NCBI GenBank assembly: GCA_019322455.1
Contig: JAHWIT010000011.1
Span: forward strand, 1 to 12,643
DNA: 12,643 bases
Direction: 5' to 3'
From: Candidatus Woesearchaeota archaeon
Lineage (GTDB): Archaea > Nanobdellota > Nanobdellia > Woesearchaeales > WJKL01
Of the stretch, positions 7,413 through 12,643 are shown piece by piece. The first letter of the stretch is position 1. Each line of letters starts with the position of its first letter. A program made the position numbers and the translations under genes. The notes under the pieces were generated by a model. It was not told the DNA's origin. It ran no database searches and saw only the letters and a list, made by a program, of their open reading frames with translations.

Positions 7413-8333
7413 ATGAATAAAAGATTTTTGGTTATGTTAGCTGCTTTGAGTTTATTAATTTTAATAACTGGCTGTGAAGAAGAGATTGATACAGGAATTC
7501 CAAGGCCCTTTATATGCGGAACACAGGGACTGGATGCAGAATTTGAAGAGATTGGAATTATTGAGGAAGGAGAATATTCTTTTTATGAAGATGAACTTAT
7601 ACCAATACAGATACTTTTTAGAAATAAAGGAGAAGAACCAGTAAATGTCGGAAACCTAAAAGTTGAGCTGAAAGGAATTTTGATTAATGATTTTTCAGGG
7701 ATTGTTTCTGGAGTGTTGACAAATAATAATAAGATAGATGAGATTAGTGAGTTTAATCCGCAAGGAGGAGAAGAGATTATTGATTTTACTCCAATAGGAG
7801 GAGCAAGGTATTTACAAGAGATTTCTGGAACACACTATTCAATAAACCCTTTTGTTGTCTATACATATAAGTATAAAACAAGAGCAACTGTTCCTGAGGT
7901 TTGTTTTAAAGAAGATCTTAGAGATGAAAGGCTTTGTAGTGTAAAAGAAAGAAAAGAGGTGTTTTCTTCTGGAGCTCCAATACAGGTTACATCAGTATTA
8001 GAAGATACAGCTGGAACAGGAAAGATAGCTTTAGTATTTGAGGTTGAGAATGTTGGAGGAGGAGATGTTACTTTGCCTGATGCTGAGTTTAATCCTAGAT
8101 ACGGTGAAATAAGATATATATTAGAGCCTGTAACAGAAAGAGCTAATTGGCAGTGCACTGCTGCAGGAAGAGAGAATGAAGCAAGATTAGTTGACGGCAG
8201 AGCTACAATTAGATGCAGATTATTGAATCCACTTCCAAAAGGTGCTCTATATACAAAAGAAATGGGATTAACAATAGTTTATGATTACAGAGATGTTATT
8301 GAGCAAAGGATTAGAATAAAAAAGAATATTTAA
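7413..8333 (+). CDS. Envelope lipoprotein, third of three tandem paralogues
   Basis: The 306-residue protein has a hydrophobic h-region (about 5-19) and the best lipobox of the three, ITGC with Cys at 21. Shared landmarks with the two previous genes are CGTQGL (35-40), FRNKGEEP (69-76), YKYKTRA (152-158), EVCF (162-165), SSGAPIQV (185-192), VENVGGGDV (211-219), the pair Cys 248 and Cys 268 with TIRC, and a closing V-Y-D-Y strand (289-292). It is the most divergent copy: the GGQG signature before the second domain is reduced to SSG, and the PP-x-KI motif is absent. It is the last gene of the envelope block and is followed by an oligo-T run. No catalytic motif is seen. It is probably an extracellular structural or ligand-binding protein. 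Confidence 0.85.
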   Translation: MNKRFLVMLAALSLLILITGCEEEIDTGIPRPFICGTQGLDAEFEEIGIIEEGEYSFYEDELIPIQILFRNKGEEPVNVGNLKVELKGILINDFSGIVSGVLTNNNKIDEISEFNPQGGEEIIDFTPIGGARYLQEISGTHYSINPFVVYTYKYKTRATVPEVCFKEDLRDERLCSVKERKEVFSSGAPIQVTSVLEDTAGTGKIALVFEVENVGGGDVTLPDAEFNPRYGEIRYILEPVTERANWQCTAAGRENEARLVDGRATIRCRLLNPLPKGALYTKEMGLTIVYDYRDVIEQRIRIKKNI

Positions 8334-8351
8334 TTTTTTTATTTTATTTTT
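8334..8351 (+). terminator. T-rich archaeal terminator of the envelope block
   Basis: Seven T's follow directly after the stop codon, then ATTTTATTTTT, giving 16 T in 18 bases. Archaeal RNA polymerase terminates at such U-rich tracts without needing a hairpin. The site separates this block from the convergent rfcS gene. Confidence 0.7.
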
Positions 8352-8358
8352 ATCTTTC

Positions 8359-10908
8359 TTATTTTTGAGAACCTGCTAGAACTACCTGGCTTAATAGTGC
8401 TTCTAATTGTACAAATTCATCAGAACCTTCTGTCATTCTAAATTCTATTTCACCGCATTTTTCTATTAAGTTTACTTTGCTTCTATTTTCAATATCTAAA
8501 TCCCAGATTTCTTTTTGAATTTGTTTTATTATATCTAAGCCTGACAAGCCATAATTTAACATAACATCTAATAATTTATTTCTTGCATCAATGAATTTGT
8601 TGTTTAGGGCAAGTTCAAGAAATTCTTTTACTTCTTTTGGCCTTGCAACAGAAGCTAATGAGAATACAATATCTTCTGTTATGTTTTTTGCTATTGCTGC
8701 ACTGCTTTGAAGTATATTTTCAACTCTTCTACAGTCTCCTTCACTTACAATGTATAATGCTTGTTTTGCTTTTTCATCAATTTTAAGATTTTCTGATTTA
8801 GCAATTATATCAATAATTTTGAAGATCTCATCTTTTGGTAATGGTTTGAATCTAAATACAGCACATCTTGATTGAATTGGGTCAATAATTTTGCTAGAGT
8901 AATTGCAGGATAAAATAAATCTTGTTGTTTGTGTATAGTTTTCCATTGTTCTTCTTAATGCCTGCTGTGCTTCTTTTGTCAATGCATCGCAATTATGAAC
9001 AACAATGTTGTTGGCAATAAATCTCCTATTTTCTGTTGACAAACAATAAACAAATTCCGGATCTTTTATTTTTTCAATAGAAGTTAGATAATGGTATGTA
9101 GAATCACCAACTTTTAGCTTTTCTTTCCATTCTTTAAAGTGTGGGAGGGGTCTAAATTTATATACATATTTACCTAAAGTTTTTTTCCATTCTAAATATC
9201 TTATTACATCCTTAGAGGTTTTATCTTTATAAGCGCAATATTTATAACCCACTTTAGTTAGGAATTTATATATATTTTCCATAGAATTAGTTATCCCACT
9301 CCTTCCTTCAACTGTTTTTGTTTTATCCTTTCTTATAGATTTGTAACCAGGACATATTCTGTATTTTGTCTGGATTCCAAGATCATTGAATAATTGCTGA
9401 AATTGTTTTAAATATTCAATTAAATTATTTTTTAAATCTTCTCTTTTAGATATACCAACTGCAATAGGTTTGACAGTCCTTCCCTGAAACTTAGGTTCAT
9501 ATCCGTCTCCGCCTAAAAATGTTGCAAGAAACTCTGTTTTTAGAGGGCTTGCTCCACTCATTATCCAGGAAGGTATTTTAAAAATGTTATCTGTTTTTTT
9601 GCCAACTGGCGCTCCGAGAGAATAAAATAAACTTAATAATTCTATTTTATAAGCACCAAATGACCAACATTCACCTTTTCTCCATTTTGAATGCCTAATA
9701 TTGCCCAAAGCATAATAACCTAATTTGTTAATATCTCTTTTTATTTCTTTCATATCTTCTTCTTTTCCAGAGAAAAAAAGTTGTTTTGTCTTTAGTGAAA
9801 GGCACCCATCACTAAATAGATGTCCAAGTAATCTCGCACAAATTCTAGCTTTTTCTAATTTTAATGGAAACAATTCCTTATCTCTAAGTTGAGTTAGAAT
9901 ATACTTTTGATTAGAGCTATTTTGCGCTCTTTTTATGTTATAAAGTCTCTCTAAAGAGCTTGATTTATTTTTCACGAGTTTGTATTTTTCATTTTCTCTT
10001 TTTACAATACCTCTCTTCACTAAGGGTAAATAATAATCATTATCTTTATCACTCAAAATTGATGTAATTTTAGAAGAACTAACATTGCTTTTTTTTGTAA
10101 TTTCTTCTCTAGCAAGCCCTTTTGGTGATTCGGCTAATAATTCAATAATCTCCTTTTCTGGAGATTTTGCAATGTATCTTTCCTTCTTCTTGATTTCTTG
10201 ACATAGGCCAATTAAATTATAATTAACAATTAAGGGATTAATAGAATCTAATGTTTTTAAATGTGATTTTGGTTGAATGCATAATACTAAATCCTTTATT
10301 TTAAGTTGGTCAACTCTTTTCCAACCATCTATCGTGAGAAATTCATGATTCCCAGTAGCTAAAATCTCTTTATTATGAATCATAATCCTATAAAATCCTT
10401 GATGATGTTGGTGTGGTATTTTCATAACATTTGATATATTTTGAAAAATAGCATCACCATTATCATCTACTGAAAGGACTTTATAGTTATTGAAGTCATA
10501 ATGAAGAACGAAGTCGCCTATATTTACCTTCTCAATACCATATTTTGATTTTACAACTATATTGGAATCATGACCTAAGCACTCATCCAAATAAATAATT
10601 TTAAAAGGAGCATCTCCAATTGATTTTGTTCTTGCAAAATCTTTTACTTTGTGTCTGATGATATCAATACCTCTTTCATCTGAGGCGTTTGTTTCTAAGA
10701 TATTTTGACGCCAGGATTCACCAAATAATTCTCTTGCAATAACCAATGCCAGAGTGGTTTTGCCAACTCCTGCTGGGCCTGCAAACATTAAATGAGGCAT
10801 GTTTTTTTGCTTGACAAAAGAACTAACTCTTTTAACAATTTCATCCTGGCCTTTAACTTCCTTGAACGCTTTAGGCCTATATTTTTCAGTCCAAATAGCT
10901 ATATCCAT
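8359..10908 (-). CDS. rfcS: Replication factor C small subunit, intein-containing precursor
   Basis: The 849-residue precursor contains a 319-residue mature clamp-loader small subunit (family length about 320) split by a 530-residue intein. RFC opens the PCNA ring and loads it at primer-template junctions using ATP. N-extein (1-109): YRPKAF near the start, Walker A GPAGVGKT (44-51), and Walker B ending in YLDE (106-109). C-extein (640-849): begins CDALTKEAQQALRRTMENY, the RFC-typical continuation of Walker B, then sensor 1 (SCN), the SRC arginine-finger motif in DPIQSRC, and the collar domain. The first C-extein residue is Cys where most relatives have Ala (DEAD); splicing needs Cys, Ser or Thr there. 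AGGGGG lies 4 nt before the ATG. It is the third gene of a minus-strand run, 46 nt after the PRC-barrel gene. Confidence 0.96.
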   Translation of the reverse strand: MDIAIWTEKYRPKAFKEVKGQDEIVKRVSSFVKQKNMPHLMFAGPAGVGKTTLALVIARELFGESWRQNILETNASDERGIDIIRHKVKDFARTKSIGDAPFKIIYLDECLGHDSNIVVKSKYGIEKVNIGDFVLHYDFNNYKVLSVDDNGDAIFQNISNVMKIPHQHHQGFYRIMIHNKEILATGNHEFLTIDGWKRVDQLKIKDLVLCIQPKSHLKTLDSINPLIVNYNLIGLCQEIKKKERYIAKSPEKEIIELLAESPKGLAREEITKKSNVSSSKITSILSDKDNDYYLPLVKRGIVKRENEKYKLVKNKSSSLERLYNIKRAQNSSNQKYILTQLRDKELFPLKLEKARICARLLGHLFSDGCLSLKTKQLFFSGKEEDMKEIKRDINKLGYYALGNIRHSKWRKGECWSFGAYKIELLSLFYSLGAPVGKKTDNIFKIPSWIMSGASPLKTEFLATFLGGDGYEPKFQGRTVKPIAVGISKREDLKNNLIEYLKQFQQLFNDLGIQTKYRICPGYKSIRKDKTKTVEGRSGITNSMENIYKFLTKVGYKYCAYKDKTSKDVIRYLEWKKTLGKYVYKFRPLPHFKEWKEKLKVGDSTYHYLTSIEKIKDPEFVYCLSTENRRFIANNIVVHNCDALTKEAQQALRRTMENYTQTTRFILSCNYSSKIIDPIQSRCAVFRFKPLPKDEIFKIIDIIAKSENLKIDEKAKQALYIVSEGDCRRVENILQSSAAIAKNITEDIVFSLASVARPKEVKEFLELALNNKFIDARNKLLDVMLNYGLSGLDIIKQIQKEIWDLDIENRSKVNLIEKCGEIEFRMTEGSDEFVQLEALLSQVVLAGSQK
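8992..10581 (-). mobile_element. LAGLIDADG intein inserted in the Walker B motif of rfcS
   Basis: Residues 110-639 of the precursor form the intein. Block A starts at Cys110 (CLGHDSNIVV). Block B is ATGNHEFLT, with the T-x-x-H residues Thr185 and His188. The C-terminal block G is NNIVVHN, ending in His638-Asn639 before the +1 Cys640. All residues for ordinary splicing at both junctions are present, but the block F His is replaced by Arg (see findings). The two LAGLIDADG helices are LLGHLFSDG (360-368) and FLATFLGGDG (460-469), with catalytic Asp367 and Asp468 kept, so the homing endonuclease may be active. A winged-helix-like segment lies before the first helix. Insertion between the DE and CD of Walker B means the unspliced protein should lack ATPase activity. 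Confidence 0.95.
9979..10176 (-). other. Winged-helix-like insert within the intein
   Basis: Precursor residues about 245-310 read as a helix (EIIELLAES), a second helix (AREEITKKS), a recognition-like helix (SSSKITSILS) and a beta wing (LVKRGIVKRENEKYKLV). This order is typical of winged helix-turn-helix DNA-binding domains. It sits between splicing block B and the LAGLIDADG endonuclease core, so it could add target DNA contacts. The assignment rests on pattern alone. Confidence 0.65.
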
Positions 10909-10912
10909 TTTG

Positions 10913-10918
10913 CCCCCT
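10913..10918 (-). promoter_or_regulatory. Shine-Dalgarno-like site of rfcS
   Basis: AGGGGG lies 4 nt before the ATG at 10908. It can pair with the CCUCC anti-SD core if one G-U pair is allowed. Spacing is short, so initiation may be modest. Confidence 0.5.
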
Positions 10919-10954
10919 AATTAAAAAGAAAATGAAAAGTTATTAAAAATCTTT

Positions 10955-11218
10955 CTAAATAATGTCTTCTTCAGAAACAACCATAAAATCTCCAACAGCA
11001 ATAACTGCTGAAAATGGAATTAAGATCTTTCCTTCTTTGTCTTTTTCTAATTCTAATTTTTCTGTATAAGGTGTTGGATTGGCAAGAGCCATATGGATAA
11101 GTTCTCCGCTTCTTGTTTCAAAGATAATATCTCCTACTTCGCCGAATCTTTTTCCTGTTTTTGAGACTACTGTCTTTCCAATTAGTTCTTTTGAGAATTT
11201 TTTATCTTCTTCTGCCAT
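10955..11218 (-). CDS. Single-domain PRC-barrel protein
   Basis: The 87-residue protein is one PRC-barrel domain: an opening LIGKTVVSKTGKRFGEVGDI (about 12-31) with the G-K-x-V turn, a central strand ending in HMAL, and a closing IPFSAVIAVGDFMVV (about 67-81). PRC barrels are small beta barrels found in RimM and photosynthetic reaction centres. In haloarchaea, stand-alone versions (CdpB1/CdpB2) bind SepF in the division machinery, so a cell-division adaptor is one possibility, not shown here. GAGGT lies 8 nt before the ATG. The gene lies 31 nt after the Cas4-like gene and 46 nt before rfcS on the same strand, so co-transcription is likely. Confidence 0.88.
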   Translation of the reverse strand: MAEEDKKFSKELIGKTVVSKTGKRFGEVGDIIFETRSGELIHMALANPTPYTEKLELEKDKEGKILIPFSAVIAVGDFMVVSEEDII

Positions 11219-11226
11219 TTTTTATA

Positions 11227-11231
11227 ACCTC
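11227..11231 (-). promoter_or_regulatory. Shine-Dalgarno site of the PRC-barrel gene
   Basis: GAGGT on the minus strand is 8 nt before the ATG at 11218, in the 31-nt gap after the upstream stop codon. It supports internal translation from a polycistronic transcript. Confidence 0.6.
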
Positions 11232-11249
11232 TGATAATGTATTTAATAA

Positions 11250-12119
11250 CTATTTACTATTTAAAGCTTTTGTTTTACTATTTAAAAGTGTTTTTAAGTA
11301 TTTTTCATCATTGCATTGGTCTTTTAAGCCACAAACCTTGCATTTATTGCTGTTTTCGTTGATTTTTGGCAACTCTGGTGTATTTAGTAATAATCTTACT
11401 TTTTCTTTTAATTCTTTGACTTCCTGCTTAAGGAAAGGATTAATTGCAATGTGTCTTTTTTCATTTTGATCTAAATAATGAACAAATCCTTCTTTTATTG
11501 GCTGTTTGAATTTTTCTTCTAATAGTAATGCATAAGCTGCTATTTGAATTCTGTGGCCTGGCCAGACTCCTTGTTTAGGCATTGAGCCTGTTTTCAATTC
11601 AATTGGAACTGATCCTGTTTGGTATTCTTCTATTCTGTCTATAATTCCTGTTAATTCTAATTCATCTGATTGGATTTTTATTTCAGATTTGATTTTTGGT
11701 GTTAAAGAGTTCCATAAATCTTCTCCATATATTTTATTTTGAGCTACAAAATTAAATATGTTTTCTGCTCTTATTTTGCTTTCTCTTACAAAGAAGGGAA
11801 ATATTTTTTTGAAAGCATCTAATAATGGAAGTTTTACTGTTTTTAATCTAAATCTGTTTTTATGGATTATATTTCTTAGTATTTTTGCATAAGCATGAAT
11901 ATACATATCATAGATATCTTTGAAAGCTGTTGTTTGGGTTATGCTTTTTACTAAGGGTTCTTCTATTTTGTTTATTTCTTCATATGTTGCATGTCTGATT
12001 GAGCCTTTGATTAGTGCTTCTTTTGCTGGCTCAAATAATCCTAGAACTCTTTCTAAGTATAGTTTTCTTTTACAGTATAAGTAAGCAGAAAGCATTGTAA
12101 CAGAGATTCTTTTAGCCAT
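11250..12119 (-). CDS. Stand-alone Cas4-like PD-(D/E)XK nuclease with Fe-S cysteines
   Basis: The 289-residue protein has the complete Cas4/RecB-type nuclease signature in order: Cys16 in YLYCKRKLYL, His43 in GSIRHATYEE, Asp161 in GIIDRI, Glu174-x-Lys176 in PIELKTG, and the QxxxY motif (Gln192, Tyr196) in HRIQIAAYALL. Three C-terminal cysteines (C260, C263, C269 in CKVCGLKDQC) complete a likely [4Fe-4S] cluster with Cys16. Such enzymes cut or resect single-stranded DNA ends. It is longer than typical CRISPR Cas4 (about 200 residues) because of a helical insert around 55-140. No CRISPR array or other cas gene is present in the window; its neighbours are a PRC-barrel protein and rfcS. A role in DNA repair or replication is therefore more likely than spacer acquisition. 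It is first in its run, probably leaderless. Confidence 0.88.
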   Translation of the reverse strand: MAKRISVTMLSAYLYCKRKLYLERVLGLFEPAKEALIKGSIRHATYEEINKIEEPLVKSITQTTAFKDIYDMYIHAYAKILRNIIHKNRFRLKTVKLPLLDAFKKIFPFFVRESKIRAENIFNFVAQNKIYGEDLWNSLTPKIKSEIKIQSDELELTGIIDRIEEYQTGSVPIELKTGSMPKQGVWPGHRIQIAAYALLLEEKFKQPIKEGFVHYLDQNEKRHIAINPFLKQEVKELKEKVRLLLNTPELPKINENSNKCKVCGLKDQCNDEKYLKTLLNSKTKALNSK

Positions 12120-12140
12120 GAATTAGAATTTTGATTTGTT

Positions 12141-12150
12141 ATTTAAATAG
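12141..12150 (-). promoter_or_regulatory. TATA box of the Cas4-like/PRC/rfcS run
   Basis: CTATTTAAAT on the minus strand is centred about 26 nt before the ATG at 12119, with ACAACC as a possible BRE. This predicts a leaderless mRNA for the nuclease gene. No comparable box is convincing in the short gaps before the next two genes. Confidence 0.65.
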
Positions 12151-12186
12151 GTTGTGGATGAATGGCCAGTGCTTCCTTAGAAACCT

Positions 12187-12196
12187 TTTTATACTA
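12187..12196 (+). promoter_or_regulatory. TATA box of tyrS
   Basis: TTTTATACTA follows a BRE-like GAAACC (12179-12184 region) and is centred about 28 nt before the ATG at 12219. The spacing predicts a leaderless transcript; no Shine-Dalgarno site is seen before the ATG. The box lies in the 99-nt divergent gap shared with the Cas4-like gene. Confidence 0.65.
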
Positions 12197-12218
12197 TAAT
12201 TCTAAATTTAATCTTAAA

Positions 12219-12643
12219 ATGGATGTTAAAGAAAAACTTGAATTAATAAAACGGAATACTCAGGAAATTGTAACAGAGGAAGAGTTAGTTAATTTGCTGA
12301 AGAAAAAGAAAAAGCCAAGTGTTTATTTGGGGACTGCTGTGACTGGAAGGCCTCATGTTGGGTATTTTATGTGGGTTTTGAAGATGGCTGATTTTTTGAA
12401 AGCTGGATTTAAGGTTAAATTATTATTGGCTGATATTCACGGAGCGTTAGATAATACTCCTTGGGATTTATTGGACAATAGGTCTAAGTATTACAATATT
12501 GTTATTCCTGCTATGTTTGAAGCAGTTGGTGCAGATATTAAGGATTTTGAGATTGTGCAAGGAAGTGATTTTCAATTAAAGGATGATTATATGTTTGATG
12601 TATTGAAGATGTCAACATTAGCTTCTGTGCATGATTGTAATAA
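12219..12643 (+). CDS. tyrS: Tyrosyl-tRNA synthetase, eukaryotic-type, N-terminal part (partial)
   Basis: The first 141 residues of a class I synthetase that charges tRNA-Tyr are visible; the remainder is beyond the window. The N-terminus has the archaeal/eukaryotic TyrRS start ELIKRNTQEIVTEEEL. The catalytic core begins with VYLGTAVTGRPHVGYF (about 35-50), where HVGY is the class I HIGH motif, then MADFLKAGF and LLLADIHGALDN. As I remember the sequences, GTA-TG-PHV-YF, ADFLKAG, PW-LL and the -VHD- end resemble eukaryotic cytosolic TyrRS more than the Methanocaldococcus enzyme (G-x-EPSGKIHLGH). The KMSKS-like loop, which would settle specificity, is missing. TrpRS is the main alternative and fits less well. 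The ATG at 12219 is set by promoter spacing and by the conserved start. Confidence 0.9.
   Translation, partial: MDVKEKLELIKRNTQEIVTEEELVNLLKKKKKPSVYLGTAVTGRPHVGYFMWVLKMADFLKAGFKVKLLLADIHGALDNTPWDLLDNRSKYYNIVIPAMFEAVGADIKDFEIVQGSDFQLKDDYMFDVLKMSTLASVHDCN

Noticed and set aside
7859..8158. Minus-strand open frame inside the third lipoprotein gene
   Set aside because: Antisense shadow with no motif or start signal.
11161..11469. Plus-strand open frame, Phe/Leu-rich
   Set aside because: It runs across the PRC-barrel and Cas4-like genes on the opposite strand; its hydrophobicity reflects antisense Lys/Glu codons rather than a membrane protein.
11250..12119. Adaptation module of a CRISPR-Cas system
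   Set aside because: The nuclease is Cas4-like, but no cas1, cas2 or repeat array occurs in the window, and the neighbours are replication genes.
12120..12218. Small RNA (box C/D-like) or hairpin in the divergent gap before tyrS
   Set aside because: TGGATGA near 12156 is only a partial box C, there is no box D, and AGGTT (12150-12154) pairing with AACCT (12182-12186) is 5 bp and overlaps the tyrS BRE.

Overview
The window looks like an AT-rich archaeal chromosome, most likely from a DPANN lineage of the Woesearchaeota/Pacearchaeota kind. Archaeal Pelota, an archaeal clamp-loader small subunit and TATA/BRE promoters placed 25-29 nt before start codons (leaderless transcripts) support archaea. 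The DPANN placement is an inference from AT richness, the eukaryote-like TyrRS and the otherwise unrecognised envelope proteins. No CRISPR array, IS element, rRNA or tRNA is visible. The only mobile element is an intein.

Layout. 1-1022 (-): N-terminal half of a membrane ion-pumping pyrophosphatase, cut by the window edge. 1104-2159 (-): Pelota, the ribosome-rescue factor. 2160-2211: a short divergent promoter with one perfectly palindromic TATA box that appears to serve both directions. 2212-8333 (+): a five-gene block of unrecognised cell-envelope proteins: a pilin-like single-span protein with a repetitive ectodomain, a polytopic membrane protein with a large ectodomain, and three tandem paralogous lipoproteins. 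A T-rich terminator follows. 8359-12119 (-): a compact run transcribed Cas4-like nuclease -> PRC-barrel protein -> RFC small subunit, the last interrupted by a 530-residue LAGLIDADG intein. 12219-12643 (+): start of a eukaryotic-type tyrosyl-tRNA synthetase, divergent from the nuclease and cut by the window edge.

How the genes fit together. The two edge genes and Pelota are housekeeping. The nuclease/PRC/RFC run suggests a link to DNA replication or repair. The most novel part is the 6-kb envelope block. Its polytopic protein and all three lipoproteins end in what looks like the same two-cysteine beta domain, and they are closely spaced on one strand. I infer that they form one surface complex, with the polytopic protein as membrane base and the lipoproteins and pilin-like protein as surface parts. 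I cannot assign a biochemical function to it.
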